Source of the DNA: Streptomyces scopuliridis RB72
GTDB lineage: Bacteria; Actinomycetota; Actinomycetes; Streptomycetales; Streptomycetaceae
Assembly: GCF_000718095.1 (NCBI RefSeq)
Contig: NZ_JOEI01000020.1
Span: 1 to 64,000, forward strand
Direction: 5' to 3'
Length of the DNA stretch: 64,000 nt
Numbering within the stretch: position 1 is the first letter of the stretch; every line of letters starts with the position of its first letter. This document shows, piece after piece, positions 35,723-45,994 of the stretch. Both the position numbers and the translations under genes were made by a program. The notes under the pieces were generated by a model, which had not been told where the DNA came from, did no database searches, and saw nothing but the letters and a program-made list of their open reading frames with translations.

Positions 35723-35767
35723 GGGCTGTCCCAGAACCCGAGATCCCCAGAGAGAAAGCGGCAACGC

Positions 35768-37609
35768 ATGTCCACCCCCCACATCCCGTCCGGCACCTCG
35801 CCCGACCCCACCCCTCCAGACCAGCGGGAACCGGGCTTCGACCCGGAGGCGCTGCGCGCCCGGTACCGCGCCGAGCGCGACCGAAGGATCCGCCCCGACG
35901 GCAGCAAGCAATACCGGCGCGTCGACGGCGAGTTCGGCTACTACGCCGATGACCCCTACACGGATCGGACGGCCGACCGCGATCCGCTGCACGACCGGGT
36001 CGAGGTGCTGGTCATCGGGGGAGGGTTCGGCGGTCTGCTCGCCGGAGCACGCCTGCGCCAGGCCGGCGTCGAGTCGATCAGGATCATCGAGAAGGCCGGG
36101 GACTTCGGTGGGACCTGGTACTGGAACCGGTATCCGGGCATCCACTGCGACATCGAGTCGTACATCTATATGCCCCTGCTCGAAGAGGTCGGCTACATCC
36201 CGAAATGGAAGTACGCGCCAGGAGAGGAGATACGCCGGCACGCGCGGGCGATAGGGCACCACTTCGATCTCTACCGCGACGCACGCTTCCAGACTCAGGT
36301 GACCGGACTCCGCTGGGACGAGGCTGCGTTGGAGTGGCTTGTCACCACGGATCGCGGGGACCACATGCGCGCGCGCCATGTGGTGATATCCAGCGGAACG
36401 CTCAGCCAGGCGAAACTCCCCGGCATCCCCGGGATCGAGACCTTCAAGGGACACACGTTCCACACGAGCCGCTGGGACTACGCCTACACCGGCGGTGACG
36501 CGGACGGGAACCTGCACCAGCTCGCCGACAAGCGGGTGGCACTCATCGGCACCGGCGCGACCGCCATCCAGTGTGTACCGCATCTCGGAGCCGATGCCCG
36601 GCACCTCTACGTGTTCCAGCGCACGCCCTCCTCGGTCGACGCGCGCGGCAACCGCCCGACGGACCCGGAGTTGGCCGAGTCGCTGACTCCCGGCTGGCAG
36701 CGGCGCCGCAGGGACAACTTCCTCACGCTCGTCACCGGAGGCAGGGTGGACGAGGACCTGGTGTCCGACGGCTGGACTTCCAGCGCCCGGCTGCAGCAGA
36801 AGCTCATCCCGAGCGGCGCCTACGCGGATGTCCCGGCCGACGAGCGTGAACGCCTCTACGAGATCGCCGACTTCCAGAAGATGAACGAGATCCGGGCCCG
36901 GGTGGACACCATCGTGGAGGATCCCGCCACGGCCGAGAAGCTCAAGCCCTGGTACCGCTACATGTGCAAGCGGCCCACGTTCAGTGACTCGTACCTCCAG
37001 ACGTTCAACCGGCCCAACGTGACACTCGTCGATACGGCCGACAGCCACGGCGTCGAGCGGATCACGGAGAACTCCGTCGTTGTCGGCGGAATCGAGTACG
37101 AAGTCGACTGCATCATCTTCGCGACCGGTTTCGAGGTCGGCGTATCAGGGACGATGTCCGGACAGCTCCCGGTGTACGGCCGGGGTGGCGTCACCCTGAC
37201 GGAGGCATGGCGAAGCGGCCCGAAGACGCTCCACGGCTTCTACAGCCACGGCTTCCCGAACCTCTTCCAGCTCGGCCCGCTGCAGAACGCCAGTGCCGTC
37301 AACTTCGTGCACGTCCTCGACGAACAGGCGGTCCATGTCGCCGAGGTCATCGCGGAGGCCCGCAAGCGCGATGCCCGCTACGTCGAGCCGACCGAGCAGG
37401 CCGAGGCCGCCTGGGTGGCCACGATCCGTCAGAAGGCGGCTGACCTGTACACGTTCCAGGCTGAGTGCACCCCCGGCTACTACAACAACGAGGGCAGGCC
37501 CAGGGAGCGGAGCGAGTCGTACGGCGACGGCCCGGTCGCCTTCCACGCGCTGCTCAAGCGCTGGCGGGAGGACGGCGGCATGAGCGATGTCGTCGTCGGT
37601 GCCGAGTGA
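35768..37609 (+). CDS. Baeyer-Villiger-type flavin monooxygenase (class B)
   Basis: This 613-residue FAD/NADPH enzyme inserts oxygen next to a ketone, giving an ester or lactone. It has the first dinucleotide-binding motif VIGGGFGGLLAGARL near residue 80, GGTWYWNRYPGIHCD, and the family fingerprint FxGxxxHxxxW as FKGHTFHTSRWD (about 225-236). The second Rossmann motif is ALIGTGATAIQ, and the conserved ATGFEVG follows. An N-terminal extension of about 80 residues with a YRAERDRR patch resembles long-chain and bulky-ketone BVMOs. Downstream lactonase-like and SDR genes fit ketone-to-lactone chemistry. Confidence 0.9.
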   Translation: MSTPHIPSGTSPDPTPPDQREPGFDPEALRARYRAERDRRIRPDGSKQYRRVDGEFGYYADDPYTDRTADRDPLHDRVEVLVIGGGFGGLLAGARLRQAGVESIRIIEKAGDFGGTWYWNRYPGIHCDIESYIYMPLLEEVGYIPKWKYAPGEEIRRHARAIGHHFDLYRDARFQTQVTGLRWDEAALEWLVTTDRGDHMRARHVVISSGTLSQAKLPGIPGIETFKGHTFHTSRWDYAYTGGDADGNLHQLADKRVALIGTGATAIQCVPHLGADARHLYVFQRTPSSVDARGNRPTDPELAESLTPGWQRRRRDNFLTLVTGGRVDEDLVSDGWTSSARLQQKLIPSGAYADVPADERERLYEIADFQKMNEIRARVDTIVEDPATAEKLKPWYRYMCKRPTFSDSYLQTFNRPNVTLVDTADSHGVERITENSVVVGGIEYEVDCIIFATGFEVGVSGTMSGQLPVYGRGGVTLTEAWRSGPKTLHGFYSHGFPNLFQLGPLQNASAVNFVHVLDEQAVHVAEVIAEARKRDARYVEPTEQAEAAWVATIRQKAADLYTFQAECTPGYYNNEGRPRERSESYGDGPVAFHALLKRWREDGGMSDVVVGAE

Positions 37610-37625
37610 GGGGCGGCGCGGGACA

Positions 37626-39317
37626 GTGAGCGAGACCGAGACGGTTCGGCCCAGCCGGTTCGACGAGACCGGCCGTCGCCGGGCTGCCACGAGCAGCCGT
37701 TGGGCGGCCCGGAGGCTCAACATGCCGACCCCGCTGTGGGGTTCGAACGGTGTGGCCTTCGGGCCCGACGGAAGGCTGTACGCGGCCCAGTTCCTCGCCG
37801 GGCAGATCAGCGCCGTCGACCCCACCACTGGGGACGTGGAGGTGGTGGTCCCGATGGACGGTCCCGTCCAGTCGCCGGACGACCTCGCCTTCGGCCCGGA
37901 CGGTTCGATGTACATCGCCGACCTGGTCCCCGGCAGGGTGTGGCGCCGTAGCCCACAGGGCGCGTACACCCTGGTTTCCGATCAGGTGAAGGTGCCCAAC
38001 GGCATCACTTGCGTCGGCGACCGGCTCTTCGTCAACGAGATGAAGATGAACGGACGTCTGATGGAGCTGTTCCCGGACGGCCGGGACCCGGTGGTGCTGA
38101 CCGAGGGACTGGCCCTCGGCAACGCGATGCAGGTCGGCCCGGACGGCTGTCTGTACTACCCGCACATGATGACCAACCAGGTCTGGCGCATCCCTGTCGA
38201 CGGCGGTGTACCGGAGGTCGTCGCGGAGGAGGTGCACGAACCGGTCGCCGTGCGCTTCGACCGGGGCGGCACCATGCTCGTCCTGTCGCGCGGTGTGGCC
38301 GGCATCGTGACCCGAATCGACCTCCACGGGACCGGATCCCGGTCGGTCGTCACCAGCGGCGTCGTCGGGCTCGACAACGCGGCGTTCGACGCGGAGAACC
38401 GGATGTTCGTCTCCAGCTTCGCCGAAGGCGGAGTGACGGAGATGTACCCCGACGGCAGGACCCGGGAGATCGTGCCCGGAGGCTTCGACGGCCCGTACGG
38501 GGTGACGATCGACCTCGGCGGCACGGTGTACGCGGCCGACCACTACCGTCTCGCGAGCCCCGAGAACTCCGGCGAGGGCGAAGGCGAGGGTGAGGGTGAG
38601 GGCGAGCCGGGCCACGGCCCGGACGGGGCACAGCCGGGCGGTGTGACGACGCACGATCTGCTGATCTTCTGCCACGGCATCACCGCCGACAACGGACTCC
38701 TGCACCTCACTTCGCAATACGGCAACGTTCAGACGTACGACCCGGAGCGCAGAACAACGCGGGTACGAGCCACCGGGCTCGACCAGCCCCTGGGCATCGC
38801 CGTCGGGACGGACGGCACACTGATCATCGCCGAGGCGGGAGCCGGCCGGGTCCTGGCCATCGACGAGACGGACACCATCTCCGTGCTCGCCGAAGGACTC
38901 GAACACCCCGTGGACGTCGCCCTCGACGCCGAACAGCGCTGCTACGTCAGTGACGACCGGCTCGGGGCGGTGCTCCGGATCGACGACAGTGGGACGGTGG
39001 CCGTCGCGGAGCAACTCGGCGCGCCCCAGGGACTGGCGGTCCTGGGCGCTGAACTGTTCACGGTGGAAACCGAGCACCGGCGACTGCGAGCGGTCTCCCT
39101 CACCACGGGGGAGACACGGATCGATGCCGAGGACCTGGCGGTCGGGCCGCCGCCGGGCGTGACCCAGCGCACCGAACCCGCGCTGTTCACCCATGGCATG
39201 CCCGGCTCGCCGCGCCTGTTCGCGGGCCTCGCCGCCGCCCCGGACGGTTCGCTTCTCCTCTCGGCCAACGGCGAGGGGACGGTAGTGAGGCTGTCCCCGT
39301 CCGCCGGCGACAGATGA
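37626..39317 (+). CDS. SMP-30/gluconolactonase-like beta-propeller protein with Gly-Glu repeat linker
   Basis: This protein of about 563 residues is made of two beta-propeller halves with repeated NGVAFGPDGRLYAAQ, DDLAFGPDGSMYIAD, NAAFDAENRMFVSS and LGIAVGTDGTLIIAEAG strands, as in SMP-30 lactonases and NHL proteins. The halves are joined by six Gly-Glu dipeptides coded at 38571-38606 and a Pro/Gly-rich stretch. It has no signal peptide. Placed after a Baeyer-Villiger-type enzyme, lactone hydrolysis is the natural guess. GTG 37626 is chosen; an ATG at 37587 would overlap the upstream gene. Confidence 0.75.
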   Translation: MSETETVRPSRFDETGRRRAATSSRWAARRLNMPTPLWGSNGVAFGPDGRLYAAQFLAGQISAVDPTTGDVEVVVPMDGPVQSPDDLAFGPDGSMYIADLVPGRVWRRSPQGAYTLVSDQVKVPNGITCVGDRLFVNEMKMNGRLMELFPDGRDPVVLTEGLALGNAMQVGPDGCLYYPHMMTNQVWRIPVDGGVPEVVAEEVHEPVAVRFDRGGTMLVLSRGVAGIVTRIDLHGTGSRSVVTSGVVGLDNAAFDAENRMFVSSFAEGGVTEMYPDGRTREIVPGGFDGPYGVTIDLGGTVYAADHYRLASPENSGEGEGEGEGEGEPGHGPDGAQPGGVTTHDLLIFCHGITADNGLLHLTSQYGNVQTYDPERRTTRVRATGLDQPLGIAVGTDGTLIIAEAGAGRVLAIDETDTISVLAEGLEHPVDVALDAEQRCYVSDDRLGAVLRIDDSGTVAVAEQLGAPQGLAVLGAELFTVETEHRRLRAVSLTTGETRIDAEDLAVGPPPGVTQRTEPALFTHGMPGSPRLFAGLAAAPDGSLLLSANGEGTVVRLSPSAGDR

Positions 39318-39376
39318 CGCCCCACACAGCACCACCACACAGCACCACCGCACACAACGAAATCGAGGAGATCGCC

Positions 39377-40141
39377 ATGAGCATGAGCGGCCTGGACGGC
39401 GGGAGCGTGGTCGTCACCGGAGCTGGTTCCGGCATCGGGAAGGCCACCGCGCTGCTGTTCGCACGCGAGGGTGCCCGGGTACTGATAGCCGACCTCAACT
39501 CCGAGGGCGCCAAAGCGGTCGCCGAAGAGATCCGGGCGACGGGGGGCACGGCCGTCACGGTGGTCGGTGACCTGAGCGAGCAGACAGTGGCGGACGAGGT
39601 GGTGGCGACGGCCGTCGAGTCCTTCGGGAGCCTGGACGTTCTGGTCAACAACGCGGGGATCATGGACCGGATGGCCGCCACCGCCGACGTCACCGACGCG
39701 GACTGGGAGCGCCAGCTGCGCGTCAACCTCACCGCGCCGTTCCTGCTGACCCGCGCAGCCCTCCCTCATATGCTGGCGGCGGGCAAGGGCGCGATCGTCA
39801 ACACCGCATCAGCGGGCGGCATTCGGGGCGCGGCCGCCGGAACCGCCTACACCGTGGCCAAGCACGGCATCGTCGGTCTGACCAGGTCCACCGCGATCAT
39901 GTACCGGGACAAGGGCATCCGCACCAACGCCGTTGCCCCGGGCGGCACCGCCACCGCTATCGTCGTCGACGCCGACCCCGCAGGCCACGGCCCCGCGGTC
40001 GTCGGCGGCTACATGGGCAACATCGGCCGCATCGCCCAGCCCGAGGAGCAGGCCGCCGCCATCGTCTTCCTCGCCTCGGACGCCGCCAGCAACATCAACG
40101 GCGTCATCCTGCCTGTCGACAACGGCTGGTCGGCCGTCTGA
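39377..40141 (+). CDS. SDR-family dehydrogenase
   Basis: This 254-residue classical SDR has TGAGSGIGK, an Asp at the end of strand 2 (LIADLNSEG) predicting NAD(H), NNAG, the catalytic Ser in NTASAGG, and YTVAK. It probably oxidises an alcohol made by a P450 to the ketone used by the adjacent flavin monooxygenase. The ATG at 39377 is preceded by GAGGAG; an earlier ATG overlapping the upstream stop lacks one. Last gene of this direction before a terminator. Confidence 0.92.
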   Translation: MSMSGLDGGSVVVTGAGSGIGKATALLFAREGARVLIADLNSEGAKAVAEEIRATGGTAVTVVGDLSEQTVADEVVATAVESFGSLDVLVNNAGIMDRMAATADVTDADWERQLRVNLTAPFLLTRAALPHMLAAGKGAIVNTASAGGIRGAAAGTAYTVAKHGIVGLTRSTAIMYRDKGIRTNAVAPGGTATAIVVDADPAGHGPAVVGGYMGNIGRIAQPEEQAAAIVFLASDAASNINGVILPVDNGWSAV

Positions 40142-40456
40142 CCGACCCGGCGGGGGAGGGGACGCGGGAGAGACGGGGTGCCTGAACGGGGACCTGTTGT
40201 CCCCGGGCCCGGCGGCGGAGGGTTCCGGCCGCCGGGCCCGGGACCGCGCCCTTCCCCGTCCCCACGGATTGGGCGCGGCGGGACCGCCTCCGCTGGGAGC
40301 GGCCCCGGTCTGCGTACCCACGGATGGTGTCGGCGCCGTGGGTTTCGGTTTTCGGTGACCGGACGGGTCAGGTCCGGTGTCGGATGTCGTGGCCGGCGGC
40401 GCTGAGGGCGGTGAGCGACGGGCGGGAACCAGTGGCGAGCACCGCCCATGGGAGTC
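40142..40456. terminator. Convergent intergenic gap with strong hairpin at 40202-40242
   Basis: A perfect 15-bp GC-rich stem (40202-40216 with 40228-40242) and 11-nt loop lies between the SDR and the convergent response regulator. The rest of the 315-nt gap is G-rich with no credible gene. Confidence 0.75.
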
Positions 40457-41173
40457 TCAGAGACCTGGGCAGCCGAGCCAGTATCCGAATCCCCGGCGGG
40501 TGTGGATCAGCGCGGACTCTTCCCGATCCACCTTGTTCCTCAGCCGGGAGACGAGCTTCTCGATCGCGTGGTCGGCGCGGAATTCACCCCAGACGTGCCG
40601 GCTGATCTGCTCCTTCGACAACACATGCTCGGCGTTGGCCAGCAGATGGCGCAGCAGCCGGTACTCGGCGGGGGTGAGGCCGAGCGGTCTGGGCCCGCGT
40701 CGGGCTCGGCAGGTCGCGTCGTCCAGGACCAGCTCGCCGTAGCATGCCTTCCCTTCGTGCCGCTCGGGAGTCCGGCCGCGCAGCAGTACGTGGACCCTGG
40801 CCAGGACTTCGGCGATCCGGACGGGCTTGATGACGTAGTCCTCGGTCCCGGGGGACAGTTCGGGAGCGAGGCTATGGAGGGAGTCGCACGTGGTGAGGAA
40901 GAGCAGCGGGGGACGGTCCGCCGCTGCCATGCGGCGGCCCCGGGCGAACTCCTCCTGGTCCGGCAGTGTGGCGTCCCAGACCACCACATCGAAACGGTGC
41001 TGGGTGAGCCGCATCATCCCCTCGGTGGCGGTGCCCGCCATAAGGACCTGATAGCCCGCCAACTCCAGTGTGGTGTCGAGTAGTTCGGTGATGCCGGGAT
41101 CGGCGGTGACGACCAGGACGTGCTTCCTGTCGCCGCAGGACGGCGACGGTTCTTCACCGAGGTTCCTGTGCAT
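40457..41173 (-). CDS. OmpR-type winged-helix response regulator with degenerate acidic pocket
   Basis: This 238-residue protein has a receiver domain and a C-terminal winged helix (LTPAEYRLLRHLLANAEHVLSKEQISRHVWGEFRADHAIEKLVSRLRNKVDREESALIHTRRGFGYWL). The receiver keeps the likely phospho-acceptor (VVVWDATLPD) and Lys (YVIKPV), but the usual acidic pair after strand 1 reads VVTADP instead of VVDDEP. Mg2+ binding and phosphorylation may therefore be altered. No OmpR-type kinase is adjacent; the divergent kinase at 41399 is of the NarL-partner type, so this is best called an orphan. Confidence 0.88.
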   Translation of the reverse strand: MHRNLGEEPSPSCGDRKHVLVVTADPGITELLDTTLELAGYQVLMAGTATEGMMRLTQHRFDVVVWDATLPDQEEFARGRRMAAADRPPLLFLTTCDSLHSLAPELSPGTEDYVIKPVRIAEVLARVHVLLRGRTPERHEGKACYGELVLDDATCRARRGPRPLGLTPAEYRLLRHLLANAEHVLSKEQISRHVWGEFRADHAIEKLVSRLRNKVDREESALIHTRRGFGYWLGCPGL

Positions 41174-41310
41174 GACAAGGCCATTCGTATAGGACTTACG
41201 CTGTGAGACGCTCGTACTGCCGCGGGCTCGGGCGGCCGGACGCGTGGGATATTCCGCTCGGTCAAGTCAGAGTTTTGAAGTGTTGCCCGACTCGACTACT
41301 GTACAGATGA

Positions 41311-41328
41311 TTGCCTAACTTAAGCAAG
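41311..41328. promoter_or_regulatory. Candidate MarR operator, site c
   Basis: TTGCCTAACTTAAGCAAG has nearly perfect TTGC/CAAG arms and lies about 70 bp before the orphan kinase start, in the promoter region shared with the divergent response regulator. Confidence 0.45.
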
Positions 41329-41398
41329 CGTGTTTGGGTGGCCGTAAGTGTGTTGGGGGATCCACGACGGTCGCATCATCGAACAGGAACCACGGTCC

Positions 41399-42604
<1,206 letters not shown>

Positions 42605-42678
42605 CTCTCCGCGTCACCTTCCACGGCGGCGCGAACGGCGGGTCGGCACGACTGACCGTCGAGGAACCTACTGACGGA

Positions 42679-43437
42679 TCAGAGGTTGCGGCCCAGGAGT
42701 TCCAGCAGGGCCGTCCAGTGGCGTTCCGTCGCTTCGGCGCTGTACATGGCGGTGTCGGCCTGGGTGAAGCCGTGGTGGGCGCCGGTGTAGACCTCGGCGC
42801 GGTGCCGCACGCCCGCCGCTGTGAGGGCCTTGTCGAGGCGGTCGATCTGTTCCGGGGGCAGGGTGGCGTCCTGGTCGGCGTGGCCGAAGTAGAGCTCGGC
42901 GGTGATGCGGCCGGCGAGCAGGTGAGGGCTGTCCGGCGCGTCGCTCGCGAGGTACGCGCCGTGGAAGCCCGCCGCGGCGGCCACCCGGTCCGGGTAGCTG
43001 CCGGCGGTGCGCAGGGCCAGGCCGGCGCCCATGCAGTAGCCGGTGATGCCGACCGGGCCGCCGGTGGTCAGGGGAGAGGCGGCCAGCCAGTCGAGGTAGG
43101 TGCCGGCGTCCCGCATGGCCGCCTCGGGGGTGAGCGTCTCCATGGCCGGGCGGATGCTCTGGATGATCTCCGGGCGCTCGGCCGGGTTGATGAACTCGGG
43201 AAGCTCCACCACGGGCGCCCGCCCGTAGCGGTAGACGACGTTGGGGACCAGGACCGTATAGCTGGCCGAGGCGAGTCGGTCGGCCATCTTCTTCAGGTGC
43301 GGGCGCAGTCCGAAGGCATCCATGTAGAAGAGGACGGCGGGGTGCGGGGCGCTGTCGTCGGGGTGGGCCAGATAGGCGTCGGCGGTTCCGTCCTGGGTGG
43401 GGATGTCTACGGACGAGCCGTGCACAGCGGCGGTCAT
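42679..43437 (-). CDS. Dienelactone hydrolase family protein
   Basis: This 252-residue alpha/beta hydrolase has a Cys nucleophile in GYCMGA (Cys135), the acid in HADQDATLP (about Asp190) and the catalytic His in GAHHGF (221-222), the dienelactone hydrolase triad. It opens lactone or enol-lactone rings in known cases. Next to P450, Baeyer-Villiger and lactonase-like genes it may act on a pathway lactone. Its promoter contains an 18-nt sequence shared with the third P450. Confidence 0.88.
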   Translation of the reverse strand: MTAAVHGSSVDIPTQDGTADAYLAHPDDSAPHPAVLFYMDAFGLRPHLKKMADRLASASYTVLVPNVVYRYGRAPVVELPEFINPAERPEIIQSIRPAMETLTPEAAMRDAGTYLDWLAASPLTTGGPVGITGYCMGAGLALRTAGSYPDRVAAAAGFHGAYLASDAPDSPHLLAGRITAELYFGHADQDATLPPEQIDRLDKALTAAGVRHRAEVYTGAHHGFTQADTAMYSAEATERHWTALLELLGRNL

Positions 43438-43496
43438 CGTTGTCTCACTTCGTGGTGGGGGTGGATACGGAGAGCAGGTGTGTCCTGGCCGAGCGC

Positions 43497-43514
43497 GTCA
43501 AGGAACTGACCGGA
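43497..43514. repeat. 18-nt shared promoter element, copy 1
   Basis: GTCAAGGAACTGACCGGA lies 60 bp upstream of the dienelactone hydrolase start. It matches GTCAGGGAACTGACCGGA at 45865-45882 at 17 of 18 positions. Confidence 0.45.
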
Positions 43515-43693
43515 GGCTGAGTCTCGGTCAGGGTCCAAGGTCTCCGTTTCAGCGGGAGAGAGGCGTTCGGGTCTCCACCTGTGCCCCTCAAGCCCGACTG
43601 TGATTTCTCACGTCTCACATGAAACTCAGTGGCACGTTAGTTACTGAGGCGCACTCCTGCAAATCAGGGCCATGGGGTGGTTGGGATCGCGGG

Positions 43694-44053
43694 GTGAGCG
43701 GAACAGCGCGTACGAACACACGGGATATCGCCCGGGCCGCCGTCCGGGCCGAACTGGCCCAGGTGGCCTTCGACCTGTTCCGCCGTGAAGGCTTCTCGGA
43801 GCGGCACGGCCGGCGCCCCGCCCTGGCCTGGGCCCGCGCCGAACGCGACGGCTCGTCGGGGCCCGCGACCGTCGGCCGGATGGTACGCGCCGACGTCGCC
43901 CTGGACTGTCTGAGTATCGCGCCCGCCACGCAGCGCTGCCGAGTCCTGCCTCGGAAGAGCTCGCCGGTGATGCCCGCGGAACCCGTCATCGGGAACAGGA
44001 CGATCACCCGACAAGATTTGATTAAGTCAATCAAGGGATTTATGCTTGCGTGA
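43694..44053 (+). pseudogene. TetR regulator with deleted DNA-binding helices
   Basis: From GTG 43694 the frame reads SGTARTNTRDIARAAVRAELAQVAFDLFRREGFSE, a textbook first helix of a TetR protein. It then jumps to RPALAWARAERDGSSGPATVGRMVRADVALDCLSIA, resembling a C-terminal region, without the helix-turn-helix expected between. The remaining codons to 44053 run into promoter-like sequence. It lies immediately upstream of an EmrB-type exporter, where a TetR repressor is normal. An internal in-frame deletion is the simplest explanation; the product could not bind DNA. Confidence 0.6.
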
Positions 44054-44059
44054 GTCAAG
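44018..44059. promoter_or_regulatory. Candidate MarR operators, sites d and e, before the exporter
   Basis: TTGATTAAGTCAATCAAG (44018-44035) has perfect TTGATT/AATCAA arms. ATGCTTGCGTGAGTCAAG (44042-44059) matches site a in its left half. Their starts are 24 nt apart and they end 30 bp before the exporter start codon. Confidence 0.5.
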
Positions 44060-44089
44060 CACATCCGATCACCCTGACGGGGGCCCTCC

Positions 44090-45577
44090 ATGTCCGACAC
44101 CGTTGCCCACTCCGCCGACGCCCGGGGCTCCGCCCCGCCGAGGTCGAACGCCGTAGTGGCAGTGCTGGCCCTGGCCGGAATCGTTGTCTCGCTGATGCAG
44201 ACCCTGGTCATTCCGATCGTCCCCGAACTGCCCAAGTTCCTTGACGCCTCTGCCTCCGACGCCGCCTGGGCCGTCACCGCCACCCTGCTCGCCGCCGCCG
44301 TCGCCACCCCGGTCGCCGGGCGTCTCGGTGACATGTACGGCAAGCGCCGCATGCTGCTGGTCAGCCTGGCCCTGCTGGTGGCCGGTTCGGTCGTCTGCGC
44401 GCTGAGCGAGTCCTTGATCCCCATGATCGTCGGACGGGCGCTGCAGGGCCTGGCGGCCGCCGTCGTCCCTCTCGGCATCAGCATCATGCGTGATGAGCTG
44501 CCCACCGAAAGGCTGGCCGGATCGACCGCGCTGATGAGCGCCTCGCTCGGTGTGGGCGGTGCCCTCGGCCTGCCGTCGGCCGCCTTCATCGCCGACAACT
44601 TCGACTGGCACGTTCTGTTCTGGACCTCGGCCGCCCTCGGCGTCGTCGCTGCCGTACTTGTCACGATGCTGGTGCCCGAGTCCAAGGTGCGCACCGGCGG
44701 ACGTTTCGATCTGACCGGCTCCCTCGGCATGGCGGCCGGCCTGGTGTCCCTGCTGCTGGGCATCTCCAAGGGCGGCGACTGGGGCTGGACCAGCGGCACC
44801 ACACTCGGGCTGTTCGCCTTCGCGGTCGTCGTCCTGCTGGCGTGGGGCGTCTTCGAGCTGCGCACCGCGCAGCCGCTGGTGGACCTGCGTACCACCGCGC
44901 GCCGCCAGGTGCTCTTCACCAACCTCGCTTCGATCGCGTTCGGCTTCTCGATGTTTGCCATGTCCCTGGTCCTCCCGCAGCTGCTTCAGCTGCCCGAGGC
45001 CACCGGCTACGGTCTGGGCCGGTCGATGCTGACCGTCGGCCTGGTCCTGGCCCCGCAAGGCTTGGTGATGATGGCGATGGCCCCGCTGTCCGCTGCCATC
45101 TCCAAGTCCAAGGGCCCGAAGGTCACCCTGATGCTCGGCGCCGTCATCGTCGCCGCCGGCTACAGCCTCAATATCGCGCTGATGTCAGAGGTCTGGCACC
45201 TCGTCATGGTCTCCTGCGTCATCGGCGCCGGCGTCGGCTTCGCGTACGGCGCGATGCCCGCACTCATCATGGGCGCCGTGCCCGCGTCGGAGACGGCCGC
45301 CGCCAACAGTCTCAACGCCCTGATGCGATCCATCGGTACATCGATCGCCAGCGCCATCGCCGGTGTCGTTCTCGCCCAGATGACCATCAGCTTCGGTACC
45401 GCCGCCCTGCCCTCCGAAAGCGGCTTCAAGGTGGTCATGGCCATCGGTGCCGGCGCGGCCGTCCTCGCCTTCGTCCTCGCCGCGTTCCTCCCGCGCCACC
45501 GCCCCGGCGTCGTGGCGGCGGCGCCGGCGGCCTCCGGACGGGCCGAGCCGGCGGAGGTCACAGGTGTCACGTCGTAG
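44090..45577 (+). CDS. MFS drug exporter (EmrB/QacA, 14-helix type)
   Basis: This 495-residue transporter has motif A GRLGDMYGKRRMLLVSLALLVAGS between TM2 and TM3, GRALQGLAAAVVPLG, and the DHA2-type motif C (ALMSASLGVGGALGLPSAAFIADNFDWHVLFW). The length and hydrophobic pattern fit 14 helices. It probably exports a lipophilic substrate or product of the oxidative island by proton antiport. Two palindromes sit just before its start, and a broken TetR gene lies upstream, so control may have passed to the MarR protein. Confidence 0.92.
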   Translation: MSDTVAHSADARGSAPPRSNAVVAVLALAGIVVSLMQTLVIPIVPELPKFLDASASDAAWAVTATLLAAAVATPVAGRLGDMYGKRRMLLVSLALLVAGSVVCALSESLIPMIVGRALQGLAAAVVPLGISIMRDELPTERLAGSTALMSASLGVGGALGLPSAAFIADNFDWHVLFWTSAALGVVAAVLVTMLVPESKVRTGGRFDLTGSLGMAAGLVSLLLGISKGGDWGWTSGTTLGLFAFAVVVLLAWGVFELRTAQPLVDLRTTARRQVLFTNLASIAFGFSMFAMSLVLPQLLQLPEATGYGLGRSMLTVGLVLAPQGLVMMAMAPLSAAISKSKGPKVTLMLGAVIVAAGYSLNIALMSEVWHLVMVSCVIGAGVGFAYGAMPALIMGAVPASETAAANSLNALMRSIGTSIASAIAGVVLAQMTISFGTAALPSESGFKVVMAIGAGAAVLAFVLAAFLPRHRPGVVAAAPAASGRAEPAEVTGVTS

Positions 45578-45994
45578 GCGGCCGGCTCCGGCGGCTCCAG
45601 GGCGACGAAATGATAGGCCCTTCGTATCGGGGGTTGAGTTTCTCGACTCTCTTGTGCGCGATAGGTACGCAGGCGCACCATTCCAGACGCTCCACATCAA
45701 TTCCGCATGCCTCGATGCCGGTCGGGATTTCTCTGCGGTCGAATGCCCGGGGGACACCCGGTCTCGCGTTGTCCGGTGCGATAGGGAAATTTCTCCCGTA
45801 TCGATCAGTACGCCGTTCGACCAGCCCTCGGGCGGGCGTGTGACGTGCACCACGTCCGGCTAATGTCAGGGAACTGACCGGAACGTGTCAGTCGACTCCG
45901 CTTTCATGTGAGTAGTCGAACTCTTCGACCAAATGTTTCTCCGGATCTCCGCAGCCATTCCGGCCGGAGCCCCCACATCACCAAGGAGACGCGA
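45578..45994. other. Promoter-containing gap before third P450
   Basis: No gene is apparent. It contains the second copy of the 18-nt element (45865-45882), which includes the inverted repeat GTCAG-GGAA-CTGAC, and a second palindrome GTCGA-ACTCT-TCGAC (45915-45929) about 65 bp before the P450 start. The 45620-45840 part is lower in GC than surrounding genes. Confidence 0.5.
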
